NCBI GenBank assembly: GCA_028551475.1 | Contig: CM052362.1 | Coordinates: forward strand, 21,930,021-21,994,020 | DNA: 64,000 bases | Direction of reading: 5' to 3' | Source of the DNA: Casuarina equisetifolia | Taxonomy: Eukaryota > Streptophyta > Magnoliopsida > Fagales > Casuarinaceae | Shown: positions 34,974 through 47,344 of the stretch, in pieces | Numbering within the stretch: the first letter of the stretch is position 1 | How the letters are laid out: the number at the start of each line of letters is the position of its first letter | Translations under genes and position numbers: made by a program | The notes under the pieces: model-generated | What the model was told of the DNA's origin: nothing | The model's input: the letters and a program-made list of their open reading frames with translations, nothing else | Database searches by the model: none

Positions 34974-36660
34974 CATAGCAACAAAAAAAAAAAAAGGAGA
35001 ACAATATAAGGGTTCTGTTATTTAACTCTTAACAGTTTTGTCAAGAAATTAAGTACGGTCCAAACCGAGGAAGCAGAAACAGCTCGTGTAAAAGGAACTA
35101 TCCTCGGGATCAAGATTTTTACTTTGAATATAGAAAGTGTCGAAGAAACATCTCTAAGTAGTATTTTAAGTCGCTGTTAAGTGTGTTTGAAGTTCAAGTA
35201 ACTTGTCTCAGTTCTGTTCTATTTAAATTGTGAACTTGGTGAAGTATCTTGCCTTTTTCTTCTTTTTCCTTGAAGATTTCGAACCCTTTAACAACTCTAG
35301 GTCGACCAAGAACATTGACTAATAAAAGCCATTCCTTAAAATCTACGAAAATAGACGACGATAGCTCCCAAGTCTTGCATTGACTCACAAAATCGAAAGC
35401 TGACAAGATGCCGTTGCTAGATTTCCGGCGAAACTGAAGGAGATTTTTACTTCTTTGAAATTCTTTGTCTTCTTATATACACTGATAGCCCCCTTTTTTT
35501 CTTGATCATGGTTTGAGAGAGTTCTTCAACACCTAGCTCTCCTCAGACGTAAACAGCAATAGTTACCTTTTTTTCTTTTTCTTTTTTTCCCCTCTGCATC
35601 CGACAACGTACATTGGTGTACTTGAAAGGTGGCTGTGCCCGTTACAGGATCGCGCGCGACACTCGAAACTCGCTCGTGTAATCGGTCAGAATGGAGACCC
35701 GAGTCCTCCTTCTTAAAGTTGTCAACTTTAGCATGCCTGAATCTTAATTAAAAAAAGACTTTAAGCTCACAAGCGTATGTTCCAGGAAGCTGGTTCGTGT
35801 CCAGTCCAGCATGCGGACGAAAGTTCTTCGATTGGCCATTTATTTGTAGCAAGCTGCGATAATGGAGATTGTAGAAATCCGTTGGTGCATGTACGGTTGG
35901 GGTGAATGGATGTTCTGATCATGCAAAGCACATACGGTTTTACAAATGTATGAAAAGGCATCGTGGGGACGCAAGAAAAAAGGAATCTGCACACGTCAAG
36001 TTACTGTCTGATGTCAAATCTTTGGGCAAGCTGTAACGGTTGGCATGGAGATCCCAAACCGAATACCAAACCAGAAAGTACAGGTTTGGTGGGTGAATCC
36101 TTCGGCTCGTCCCCTTATGATGTGTGAAAGAAGATAAGATGGGACCCACGTTCTGCAAATTCATCTCACCTGCCTTAGTTATCTGAAGCGATTATGTGTC
36201 TTGTCGAACTTTTAGCTGGCATGCAAGTCGGTGGCAAGTTGTGAGATGCCACATTGTTTCTCCTATAAATGGGAATCATATAAGTCATTTGGTATTGTGA
36301 AAAATCATCTGATCCTAAAGAAAACTATGTTTTGTTTACTGTTTATCGTAGCAGGGCCACGCGACCCTGTGTTCGTGGAAGTTTTTCTTATTCCTTCTCC
36401 TTATACTTTTTTAAAATTTACTGTCTTTCTTTTCAAGTTTTAGCTATATTTCTTTAACATCTTCTTCACTCTTGTTTACAAATCTTGTGTTTTTTATCTC
36501 TTCTTTTTGTTATAATTTTAATGCTTTAAATTTATCTCTCTTATTTACAAAATTTTCAAGCTTTCCTTATTCTGTCAATTTGTTCACTTAATCAAACCTT
36601 TCAAGCTTAGAAACAAAAAGTTACGTATTCTCATGTTCAATAAATCCACCAAACTCTAAT
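34974..36660. other. spacer; 5' flank of F similar to that of B
   Basis: No gene recognised. 35770-36200 matches 6900-7330 upstream of P450 B ('agctggttcgtgtccagt', 'caaaccgaataccaa'). Open frames at 35767-35994 and 35940-36164 are shadows of this duplicated non-coding sequence. Confidence 0.55.
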
Positions 36661-36664
36661 TTTC

Positions 36665-36890
36665 AATTCTCATCCTCATATCTCTCTGCATCTTTGCACT
36701 GCTCCACAGTCTGATCCGCGCCAAGAAAAGCTCCAAAAGCCATAAGCTCCCTCCTTGACCCTCGTCATTCCCATCCTCGGCAACGTTTCATGGGACCGCA
36801 AGTCCTCTAGGAGCGGGAGGCCACGTTTGGTAACCTCCATGCCGAGTATTAATTAACCTGCGCCTTGGCTGAAGCCCACCATCTTCATGG
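36665..36890 (+). pseudogene. P450 N-terminal fragment (locus F, part 1)
   Basis: Reads ISLCIFALLHSLIRAKKSSK and then SHKLPP followed by a TGA, matching the anchor, linker and hinge of CYP89 proteins E and I. The sequence after it drifts out of frame and fades near 36890 (a PTIFMADL-like remnant). Confidence 0.75.
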
Positions 36891-37261
36891 CCGACCTAGG
36901 TCGGCTTATTCCACGAGCATAAACTAATAATTTCCACTGAGATGTATTGGTATAAAGTATGTTGATCTGTTGTAATTTGACAGGTATTGTCTTTGTTATA
37001 AATATGGTACTAACTAGTGCAAGGTCAATGTTTATGTTATAAGTTTGTGATGAATAGATCTATTTGAATAAACACATAAATGATCAGTTAGGTCCCTTCT
37101 TACTCTCCATAAACAAACTAAAGTTTGTTGAAGGATGAAAGCCAGTGATTATTGTGGGTAAGGTTATGCATTGAAGTGAGGCCATAAGAAAATGCCCTTC
37201 AAGATCATTTTCATCCTTTTGTACTTTCTGCTTCTTAACACATAAAACACAAATTGTTCAC
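36891..37261. other. foreign or decayed DNA inside locus F
   Basis: About 370 bp with no P450 similarity between the N- and C-terminal fragments of F. No element ends were recognised. About 300 codons of P450 are missing, so a deletion accompanies the insertion. Confidence 0.5.
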
Positions 37262-37541
37262 CATTCAAGCCTGAGAGGTTTTTGAGTGGTGATAATGGTT
37301 GGGGGCAGCGTTTGATATAACGGGAAGCAAGGATATCAGGATGATGCCGTTTGGGGCAGGAAGAAGAATTTGTCCTGGTATTGGCCTGGCGATGCTTCAT
37401 TTACAATATTTTGTGGCCAATTTGATATGGAACTTTGAGTGGAAGGCTGTGGATGGAGATGAGGTTGATTTGTCAGAGAAGCCGGAGTTCACCACGGTAA
37501 TGAGGTATCCACTGAAGGCATATCTATCTCCGAAGTTTTGA
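37262..37541 (+). pseudogene. P450 C-terminal fragment (locus F, part 2)
   Basis: Starts in the PERF region ([12 protein letters not shown]), shifts frame near 37305, then reads [20 protein letters not shown] and the rest of the haem loop to a normal end LSPKF at 37541. The haem cysteine and distal glycine are present. With part 1 it marks a former CYP89 gene. Confidence 0.85.
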
Positions 37542-37918
37542 ATGGTGTGGTTGAATTCCTACATAAACTACCAAGACTGGGAAATTTAAAAAATAAAAAA
37601 ATAAAAAACGCATTACCCACAATTCTAGTGGCAAGAAACTGTCAAAGTAAGATGTCAATAAGGGGAGATTACGTTTTGGGCCTGCTGAAATGTATATATC
37701 AAATGGGCTTTGCCGAAGGTTCCAAATAGTCAAGAAGCTTGTGGGCATGGTCCAGTTGTCATGTGGGTATCCTATAGCACGGGAAACCTCTTCTTCCAGA
37801 AAATTACATTAGCGACCTTGAGGGATTGTTCAAGAGTTCCTTATCGATATGTGTTCCATCGCTGGAAATTTGAAGAATGGAAACGTAGGCTTTGAATTAA
37901 AATAAAGGGAGACGACAT
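37542..37918. other. 3' flank of F
   Basis: Resembles the 3' flanks of G and H ('tcaataaggggagattacgt', 'tatcaaatgggct'). The flank ends at about 37918, where plastid-derived sequence begins. Confidence 0.6.
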
Positions 37919-39057
37919 TAGCTGAGTGCCCGGTTCTCCAATAGATTGATCCGCAATAATTCCTATTTTTCCCAATTACCACTTCGTCATGAGTAGTACT
38001 TAGGCCATTACATAATGGCCAGATTCAATACGTACTCCTACATGTAAAGGCAGTTATAGTAAGTATTGTTTGTATTTGAAAGGTTCTTAATTGATTGATA
38101 AGTCTAATCCCAATATCTTGAGTTATGAATTGATTGACAAGTCTAATTTGAGTTATTAATTGATAAGTCTAATCCCAATATATTGAGTTATGAATTGATT
38201 GACAAGTCTAATTTGAGTTATTAATTGATAAGTCTAATCCCAATATATTGAGTTATGAAATGATTGACAAGTCTTATCCCAATATCTTGCTTTCTAACGG
38301 CAATGGATCATGTCCCTCGTCTACATCATCCTCTAATATACAACCTATTAATGTTCGGACAAAAATTCTTTCTAGCATCATTCCATTTCAAGGACTCATA
38401 GAAGTACCTCGGATGGTGCCATAATCTATTCTATATAAATCAATATGCTGAACTACTTCAACAAGTCTGCATGTAAGATATCTGGCATCAAACAATAGTA
38501 TCTACAACTTCCTTGTGGGCATTATAGCAAGAAATGACATATTCTATTAAAGATAGCCCTTCACAGAAATTACTTTGAATGGATTAATCAATCATTTGGA
38601 CTTGAGATTAATCCTCTTGTACCTAATAATTGATGTACTTGAGATGCATTGTCTCTGGCTCCCAAAAATGACATTATATGTATTGGATTAAAAAGATTAG
38701 TCATCCTAAAATTAGGATTCATTACTTGTCACAAATATTAACTTGTGGCATGCCATATCTCAATCAATTGTCATAATTTTTCTACTGCGTACAATTCCAT
38801 AAAGATAGTTTCTCTAAAACCAAACTTTGTTTTTCCATGTCTTGGACCAACCATCTATTAGAAGTTATTAAGGATCATCAATTCCTAATGAAATATATGT
38901 AATGGAACTCCAAAGTCTTTACTTGTTCTAGTATATGTGATGAATATGTCATCCTAAAGTGATCCATTGATATGCTAATATATTGTTTAATGGCAGTTCC
39001 TTTTATCACTTTATTGTGAAAGACTATGTTGGTCCATTCTGCCATAAATACCTCCAT
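37919..39057 (-). pseudogene. rpoC2: plastid rpoC2 fragment (nuclear)
   Basis: Begins at 39057 with [18 protein letters not shown], the expected start of plastid RNA polymerase beta-double-prime. It continues in broken frames through [98 protein letters not shown] and IIADQSIGEPGTQL near 37930. A 65-bp tandem repeat has grown inside it. Confidence 0.87.
38095..38290. repeat. 65-bp tandem repeat grown from rpoC2 sequence
   Basis: Units begin at 38095, 38160 and 38225 ('ttgataagtctaatccc') with a partial fourth. Each unit is two related halves of about 35 and 30 bp. Both derive from the rpoC2 segment encoding QDIGIRLVNHFIT on the minus strand. Confidence 0.85.
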
Positions 39058-39213
39058 ATTTTGTTGAGCGGGCTTTGACAATAGGTTTGAATCAATCATT
39101 GGAAAATACCATTTCTCGATTTCCATTCACATAGAAATTCAAGAACATTGGTCCTAATTGAACGAGGGAGACCCTAATTCACATTAGTCTGATAGAATTA
39201 CTTAGCTTCAATA

Positions 39214-40316
39214 TTAAATATTGTATGAATAGGTAGGGTAAAACCCTTTTATAGCTTGTTCAATATCTCAGTAAAGAGTAATATGGCCGACAATGATTCA
39301 AATGTATATAAAAAGAATTTCTTTTTGGATACTTCTTACTGGAAGGTAGTGCTTATAAATTTCATGATAGGTACCCAAGATTTATAGTGAACTTCTGTAG
39401 GGGCTTCTCATACAGCAATAACGCACTGATCTAGTTGTCATGGAAACCACAAAGGATTATCTAAATTGACTCTTTTCTGATCTTAACCTCTAATGGCATC
39501 ATAAAAAATACACAAAAAAAAAGTTTTTTTTTTTCTTTTGTATACTTATAATTATTGTTGTACTTCTTTATTTCGATAATTTTTATGATTACATGGAGTA
39601 TATCTAATTGCACAAATACTTCAGTAATTCCTACTCGTTAATGTATAGAGCCCAATAAGCATATCTTGCGCTGATAAGGCAATGGGATCTTAGTTGGAGA
39701 CGAGATTCAAATGACAAAACATAAGCCTCCAAAGTTAACGGTTCGTGAACCGCCATTTAATCTCCATTAAGACCTAAATTGAACCCCTTGAAAACTAATG
39801 GATCTAAACAAATAGCCCGTCCTTTTACCAAAGCAGGCTGGAATGCTTTTATGCCTAACCTACGCAAGGTATTCGCACAATTCAGTAATACGGAGCTCCC
39901 CTGCATAACTCATGAAGTATATCCTATACAAACGATTCTTTTTCTCAAGTTTTACTCTTAGCAACTCTTGTGTTCAAGGAAAGATGTTGTCTAACTAGAC
40001 CCGAATTACAAAAGGCTTGAAAAGTTCTATTATTATTTCATCAGGTAATCTATGCTAATGTAATGAAAGCGAGGGTCCTATGACAATTACAGAATGACCT
40101 AAATAATCAAATTCCATTATCAAGAAGTGTATATGTGGTTTCTTGTACCAATTTCTCCTGACACATTACTTAATTCATTGGCGTAGATCTAGTTCTTGTC
40201 AATAGATTGATAAGAATATTGTTTAAATTAGTCTTCTATGAAGTTCATTAATATATGAGAATGATTGGTCTCAACTTCGGAAGAAGAATTGGTAATAAAC
40301 ATAAAAGCATCCATTT
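39214..40316 (-). pseudogene. rpoC1: plastid rpoC1 fragment (nuclear)
   Basis: On the minus strand, in order from 40316 downwards: [73 protein letters not shown], then LGTYHEIYKHYL and REIEQAIKGF near the end, with a stop at 39214. These match successive parts of plastid RNA polymerase beta-prime. The catalytic NADFDGD has decayed to NLGLNGD. Part of the region after TLLDNGI is deleted. Confidence 0.87.
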
Positions 40317-41582
40317 GGCGCTTTATTTGCCGACAGCGTGATCCTCCCCATCAACAAGCTCATGAATCAGCGTGACATCAAATCTGCCATTTACGGCCCT
40401 AGATGGCGCTCCCTTCGCTGAAATATCACCTCTGAGATCCTCCACCCATCGCGCGTCAAGTCCTACTCTCGTGAGCGGAAGTGGGTCTTGGACATCCTTA
40501 TCAACCGCCTTATGTCTCATTCGACCGCCGAGTCCGGCAACGTTAACCCTGTGGTAGTGGTTGACCATGTCCGATACGCCATGTTCTCTTTGCTGGTCCT
40601 TATGAGTTTCGGTGACAAAGTAGGCGAGACCCAGATGAAAGAAATCGAAGACGTCCAGCGTTGCGTGCTTTTGGCCTTTAACCGCTTTAACGTACTTTCT
40701 TTTTGGGCAATGATTGGGAAGATAATATTCCGTAAGCTTTGGACCAAGGTATTACAGCTCCGGAGAGACCAAGAGGCGGTACTGATGCCTTTGTTAGAAG
40801 CCAGGAAGAGAGTAAAACAAGAGAGACTAACTGCGGCAAATAAGGACGCGGATAAAGATGATGAGTATGTGCTGGCGTACGTGGACACATTGTTAGATTT
40901 GGAGTTACCGGAGGAGAAGAGGAAGCCTGACACCGGAGAAGCGGTGAGCTTGTGCTCCTAGTTTCTCAACGCTCGCACTTACACTACGACAACGGCACTG
41001 CAGTGGATAATGGCGAATTTGGTTAAATACCCACACGTCCAAGAGAGGCTACTCGCAGAGATTAAAGGGGTTATGGTGGGGGAAGGACGGGAGGAGGTGA
41101 AGGAGGAGGATTTGCATGGGTTGACGTACTTGAAGGCAGTGGTTTTGGAGGGCTTAAGGCGGCACCCCCCTGCGCACTTTGTGTTGCCACATGCGGTGAC
41201 AGAGGAAGTAGTGTTGGACGGCTATTTGATACCAAAGAATGCCATTGTGAACTTCCTGGTGGCGGAGATGGGCAGGGACCCGAAGGTGTGGGAGGATCCC
41301 ATGGCTTTCAAGCCTGAAAGGTTTTCGAGTGGTGAAAATGGCAGAGAGGAAGTGATTGATTTTGACATAACGGGAAGCAGGGAGATCAAGATGATGCCTT
41401 TCGGGGTAGGAAGGAGAATTTGTCCTGGGCTTGGCTTGGCGATGCTCCATTTAGAATATTTTGTGGCCAATTTGGTATGGAAATTTGAGTGGAAGACTGT
41501 GGATGGAGATGAAGTTGATTTGTCGGAGTTCACCACGGTAATGAAGCATCCACTGAAGGCATACCTGTGTCCCAGGTTTTGA
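40317..41582 (+). pseudogene. CYP89 P450 pseudogene, 5'-truncated (locus G)
   Basis: Begins abruptly at GALFAD, equivalent to residue 96 or so of E and I, right at the plastid-DNA junction; the anchor and hinge are gone. In-frame stops are at 40419-40421 and 40959-40961. The I-helix motif has changed from AGTDTTTT to ARTYTTTT, losing the conserved glycine and aspartate. ExxR (EGLRRHPP), FKPERF and the haem loop [10 protein letters not shown] remain, and the frame ends YLCPRF at 41582. Two codons (EKP) are missing near the end relative to I. Confidence 0.9.
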
Positions 41583-42503
41583 ATGTTCTGGTTGTTTTCC
41601 TCAATAAACTACTAGGACTGAATAAAAACGTATTACTCACAATTCTATTTATAAGGGACTCTTAAGTAAGATGTCAATAAAGGGAGACTACGTTCTGAGC
41701 CTGTTCAATGCATTTGTCAAATGTCTACATAAATAACACTGCTATACGGGCTTCGGAAGGTTCCAAACGGTTAAGAAACTCATGGGCATGGTCCAGTGGT
41801 AACGCGGACCCTGAATGATTGTGCAAGATTCCCATGTCAGTGTGCGTTCTTTTTTGGAAATAAATTCCAAACAGGGGAATGGAATCATTATTTTCTATGG
41901 CAGAAATTGGAGACATGGATATCAATTACCTTTTATGGTGTTTGACCGGGGAAAATGGACATTTTGCCGCGTCACACCCATTTTAGTCTTCCCTTGTAAC
42001 ACAAGAGAAGGAGACAGGGACGGCACTCTAAGTGAGTTGACTTTCATGCGGGTGTAGAGAGGGTCATTGCAGTGACCATTCTGCCGCCTTCTTCCTCCAT
42101 CTAAGCAGAGGTTTTCGGCTGCCTCATACGGAGGAAATTGGTATGTTTCGGACTTGTTTTGTATGTTTGCTGAAACCCACTTCAATTTCTACGTGATTGG
42201 TGTTTTGATCATGTAAAAGAGCCTGTTTTGAGGCCATAGTTTATAACAATGGTATCGCTCTGGCATTTTCTAACAATGTTAGCATCGATTTGGAGAACGA
42301 AAATGAGCTATAAACGTAATTTTGAGCTAAAAAATGAGCATTTTTTCGTGGGTTTCGTGCTCGAACTTTTAAGCTAGATTTGAGCTCACCCAGTGGCCAC
42401 TGCCGCGGGTTGAGGCCAAATTCGGGACCAGCACAGCGTGACGTTTTTGCCGATACCAAGAACCACCGGAAACGACAATTTTCCGATCTGGTCGTACCCT
42501 ACC
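41583..42503. other. spacer between G and H
   Basis: 3' flank of G (41583-41900) resembling that behind H at 53040-53230. The rest is the 5' flank of H with no recognised element. Confidence 0.5.
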
Positions 42504-42761
42504 ATGGAGATTTGGTTGCCCATCACTGTTTCTCTTTGCGTCTCCATCCTCCTCAACTGCCTGCTCTTCGCCAGGAAAAGCTCTAAAGCTCACCAGCTTC
42601 CTTCTGGGCCCTTCAGCATCCCCATCTTCAGTAGTCTCCAATGGCTCCGCAGGCCCCTCACAAATTTCGGGCCAATCCTCCGAGACCTCCACGCGAGGCA
42701 TGGGCCTGTCGTTGCCGTCCGCATCATCAGTTGCCCAACCATCTTCATCGCAAGCGGAACT
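42504..42761 (+). pseudogene. P450 N-terminal part, split by Copia-2 (locus H, part 1)
   Basis: Starts MEIWLPITVSLC at 42504 and keeps anchor, KSSKAHQ linker and a hinge LPSGP (glycine and proline kept, first proline lost). It follows I closely ([25 protein letters not shown]) up to IFIASGT, where the copia LTR begins at 42762. The last five P450 bases, gaact, are one copy of the target duplication. Confidence 0.9.
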
Positions 42762-43382
42762 TGTAGAAATGAAATTTGTCTCAAACAAGACTTAAAACAG
42801 GATCTAAAATCAATTATAGGTTGATAATGAGTTAAAATAAAATAAACAAAATGAGAAAACATACTTGAAGGTGACTGCATTTTTATAGAAGGATCTTAAC
42901 TAAGATCTTACCCTCTATTACTTAACTGTGTTAGCTTATGAGAAGCAAGAGTCAGAAATGGTCAGAATAACAAAACGTTCAAAGTGGTTAGGACAAAAAG
43001 TTCACTAACTAAAAGAGAGAAGGGCTTTCTCTTTTAAACGTACACATGAACAATATTCGTGAACAGTAGATCATTATGAAAATGACCATTATACCCCTAC
43101 CACAAGTATTGACTCCATATACTGACCCCAATGCATATAATTTAAGCTAGAGGGGGGACTTAGTTGATATGTCATAAAACGTACTTATTAAATAGTCTTG
43201 ACTCATCACAATTCTATAAAGTACACTAAGGCTCACACTCGCTAGTACCATACTCACAATTAAGGTCAAAATCTGTCTAATTAATTGAACCAATACTAAT
43301 TACATTAATACACCTTCATAAGAGAACTGTTTATGCTCATTGATAAAGCCCACATTACATGAGTTTACAAAATAAGCTAACA
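42762..43382 (-). repeat. Copia-2 3' LTR (621 bp)
   Basis: Shares 'gaaatttgtctcaaac', 'ggttgataatgagttaaaat' and 'ataagctaaca' with the other LTR. It keeps a segment of roughly 100 bp (about 42925-43045) that the 5' LTR lacks. Confidence 0.9.
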
Positions 43383-43983
43383 ATCTTCCACTTGGGCGTA
43401 TCAATGTGTTTAAAAAAATATATAATATTAATATAAGTTATATATATGAAAATAATTTCAAAAAAGTTTTTATATTGGTCCAACAACAATTCCTCATTGC
43501 AAATTCGATTCTATAAAGCTTCAAAACCCTGAAATCATAGCAATAACTATGTCAATTAAAAGACACAACACTAACCATAGTCATAAGGGCTATCCACTCT
43601 ACTAACATGGATTTAGTATGGTAGTGTGGCAAACAAATAACACTAGGTAAATAACCTTATGTGTTATCTTTCTTGTCAGTCCCAGTTCTTCCTAAAATTG
43701 ACATACACAGTCATTGATATACAGTCATCAGAGAACTATATAAAGGTTCTAATGAACCAATATGTCTTGTTTGTAATACTCGAGTATAAATTTAAGTGTT
43801 ACAAGACATCAAAATATGGCTTATCAATAAATGCCTCAGCCAAATGCTTAAGGTTGCACATCCCTTAAGTCTTTTCATACCTGTCTTATAGAAAAACATG
43901 TTCTATGAAAACAACATACAACAGGTAATATAAATAAAACAAAGTTTACTACATAACAAAATATCATAGAACAATAACTCCTA

Positions 43984-44556
43984 CTAAACAAAAGCATCCA
44001 AAGATGCTACTAATCTCATGTTTACAATATGTCTAGAAAACACTATTGGAGCAAGTCCTTTAGTGAGTGGGTTAGCTAACATATCATTTGTGCTAATTAG
44101 CTCTACAGTAATGTCATCTTTCTTAACTAGCTCTTTAATAGTCAAATACTTGATCTCAATGTGCTTGGCCCCTTTAATACTTTTGTTGTTATTAATAAAC
44201 AACACTATTGGACTATTGTCACAGTACAACTGAATTGGCCTATCAATAAAATCAAGTGAGATCATCTATCTTATGAGGTTCTTCATCCAAACAGTTTGTA
44301 TGGAAGCTCCATAACAAGCTATAACTTCAATGTGCATAGTGGAAGATGTGACCATAATTTGCTTATAACTTTTTCATGAAACTGTACCACTAATCATTAT
44401 AAAAACATAACTAAATGTAGACTTCAAATCATTAGAACAGCCTACATAATTTGAATATGAATAACCCACTAATTGTAAGTTATCTACATGTTTGTATATG
44501 AGCATATAATCTCTTGTCTTTTCAAGTACCTCATAACCTTCTTTATAGCAACCCAA
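43984..44556 (-). pseudogene. Copia-2 RNase H remnant
   Basis: Two broken frames. The upstream one has DNLQLVGYSYSNYVGCSND, the RNase H start. The downstream one has IQLYCDNSPIVLFINN, KHIEIKYLTIKELV and DMLANPLTKGL, the RNase H end. Confidence 0.85.
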
Positions 44557-44576
44557 TGATCATGACCTGGGTTAGA

Positions 44577-45494
44577 TTAAAATCTACCAAAAAGTCCTGT
44601 AGCAAAGGCAATATTAGGTCTTGTACAAACCTGTGCATACATAAAACTGTCAACTGTTGAAGCATATGGTACATTTTTCATCAATTCTTTCTCAGCATCA
44701 TTCTTAGGACATTGCATCAAGTGTAGCTTTTCACCTTTAAGAATAGGAACATTGCCAGGTTTGCAATATTGCATATTAAATTTGGCTAACACACAATTTA
44801 TATATGTCCTTTGAGAAAGACCCAAAATACGGCGTGAACAATCCTTAAAGATCTCAATGGCTAGGACAAAAGATGTTTCACCAAGGTCCTTCATATCAAA
44901 CTCTAAAGACAAAAGTCTTTTAGTTTCTTGAAATAACGTCATATTTTTGCATGCAAACAAGATATCATCCACATAAAGGATCAAGAAAATCGGCATACTC
45001 CCACTGATGTTAATGTATATGCAATGATTAACAAAACCACAAGATGTAATATAAGTATCAAACTTCAAATACCATTGTCTAAAAGCTTGTTTAAGACCAT
45101 AAATCGACTTCTTAAGTCTACAAACAAGTTCATCAGAATTACCTTTTGCAAAACCTTCTAGTTGAAGCATATAGACCTTTTCATCAAGATTCCCATTTAG
45201 AAAAGTTGTCTTAACATTCATCTGTAGCAACTTCATATTAAAATGTGCTACTAAAGCCATTATCACCTTAAAAGAATCATTAGATGAAACTGGTGAGAAT
45301 GTCTCATTATAGTCAATTCCATCTCTTTGAGTGAATCTCTTGGTGACTAATCTGGCCTTAAACCTTTTTATCTTTCCTTTGGAATCTTTCTTATCCTTAA
45401 ACACCCACTTACAACCAATAGGCTTGCATTTCTTAGCTAACTCTATTAGATCCCAAACATAATTATGCTTCATAGATTGCATTTCATCTTTCAT
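44577..45494 (-). pseudogene. Copia-2 reverse transcriptase
   Basis: A 305-codon frame with KCKPIGCKWVFKDK, KARLVTKRFTQRDGIDYNET, LLQMNVKTTFLNGNL, KSIYGLKQAFRQWY and the catalytic YVDDIL, then DMKDLGETSFVLAIEIF. It is the best preserved domain of the element. Confidence 0.9.
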
Positions 45495-46148
45495 GGCATC
45501 TTTCCAAAAATCAGACTAAAGGCTAGAAACAGTTTAAGTATAAGTCATTGGATCCTCAACAATACCAATATCATAATCATGCTCTCCAAGATAAACCAGA
45601 TAATCACGATGAATAGCAGTTCTTTTCTCCCTATTAGATCTTCTAAGATGAGGAATCTTTGTATCTTGATTCTGAACAAGTGGAACCTCTACAAACGTTG
45701 TATCAACAGCAGGTTCTTACACAACTGCATCTAACTGAATAGATAGAGGATACCGTATACTCATATCAACATCATTACTATTCTTTATTATTAGAGAACT
45801 AATACCACTTTCTACAACATCAAGTTTCAGAAACTTAGCTGTTAAAGAATTAACAATTTTAGTACCTCCAGTAGGGTTATAAAACTGATACCCTTTAGAA
45901 TACTCTGAGTAAGACACAAAATAACATCTAACTATTCTAGAATCCAACTTGCCTAAGGTTAGATTATATAATCAGACCTCTGCAGGGCATTCCCAAACCT
46001 TTAGATGATTCAGGCTAGGAACATAATTAAGAATATACATAGCAGTCTTTAAAACTTCTCCCCATAGAAAAAGCGATAGATTAGTTCTACTCATCATACA
46101 TCTAACCATCTCCATGAGGGTACGGTTTTGCCTCTCAGCTACACCATT

Positions 46149-47344
46149 CTATTTGGGGCTTCCAGGCATAGTAAATTGTCCAACTATCCCAAAATTCTGT
46201 AAGTATTGAGCAAATGAACCCATAATCTGGCCTACATCATCATTTCTGCCATAATATTCACCACCCCGATTAGATCTAACAATCTTTATGCTTTTCCCTG
46301 ACTGTTTTTCAACCTCAGTTCTGAACATTTTGAATTTCTCAAGTGATTTGGATTTTTCATTAATTAAGTAAACATTTCCATAACGAAAGAAATCATCAAT
46401 AAATGTAATGAAATATGCATTACCACACAAAGTTACTCGATAGGGACCACTGATATCAGTGTGAATCACTTCTAACAATTCAGAATTATGAGCTGCCCTT
46501 TTCTTCTTTATTTTGGTTAGCTTACCTTTACAATAGTCTACACAAACCTCTAAATCATTATTAAGAGCAGGTAAAATATTGGATCTGATCAACTTGTCCA
46601 CTCTATCTTTAGAGATATGGCCAAGTGTGTGCCACAAAGTGTAAGACAAGTCCTTAGTCAAAGGTCTTTTGGAAACATTTTTATCAACAGTAGAAGCAAC
46701 ATAAATTTCATGTGGAGATAAAACCAATCTATACAAGCCATTTGACATAACACAATTGCCAATCAAACTTGCATTATAAAATATTGTAACAACTGTGTTC
46801 TTAAATTCAAATATATATCCAGTACTGTCAAGTACAAAAAGTGAAACCAAATTCTGTCTAAACGACGGTACATAAAAAGTCTACTCAAAGTCATCCTAAA
46901 ACCACTATCCAAAAGAAGGATGACATCTCCAACAAGCTCTACTTCCACTTTTTGGTTGTTTCCAACATAAAGGTATTTTTCATCAAGGTTTGGCTTCCTC
47001 CTACTTATGAACCCTTGAATAGTAAAAGCAACATGATTAGTTGCTCCACAATCTAGCCACCAAGAGCTAGATGATATCTCAGATAAATTAGACTCACAAA
47101 CATTAATCAAAGAATGTGTACCTTTGCCCTGACGCTTAGCTAACTATTTTTTAAACTTGCGGCAGTCTTTCCTCATATGTCCAATTTTCTTACAAAATAA
47201 ACATTGACTATTCTTCATGTTCACTGCTAACCTGTTATTAGAAGATCTTGGGACCTTGTTATTAAGCTGAGTAACTTTTTGCTCCCTCTGAAGTTGATTT
47301 AAGAGTCTCTTTCCTTTATTAGAACTGGAAGCTTGAGAAAACAA
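46149..47344 (-). pseudogene. Copia-2 gag end, protease and integrase remnant
   Basis: From high to low coordinates: a zinc knuckle CLFCKKIGHMRKDC (47144-47344), a protease motif WWLDCGATNHV (46763-47110; cysteine replaces the usual serine) and an integrase core ISGPYRVTLCGNAYFITFID with RSNRGGEY (46149-46850). Frames are interrupted. Confidence 0.85.

Larger units (their letters stand above)
37919..40316 (-). other. NUPT: decayed plastid rpoC1-rpoC2 insertion
   Basis: A plastid-to-nucleus transfer of about 2.4 kb in minus orientation, collinear with the plastid rpo operon: the 3' part of rpoC1, then the 5' part of rpoC2. It is riddled with stops and frameshifts and has no plastid promoter context, so it is inert. 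The left edge follows the 3' flank of P450 F. The right edge touches the coding sequence of P450 G at 40316/40317. Homology rests on many short in-order matches remembered from plastid RNA polymerase subunits, listed under the two sub-features. Confidence 0.88.

Noticed and set aside
38878-39126. 82-codon minus frame first considered as a viral movement-type protein
   Set aside because: Its middle is the plastid rpoC2 start and its neighbours follow rpoC1/rpoC2 in order, so it belongs to the plastid insertion.
39779-39961. Plus-strand 60-codon frame reading [14 protein letters not shown]
   Set aside because: It is the antisense of the rpoC1-derived sequence; the minus strand carries the plastid homology.
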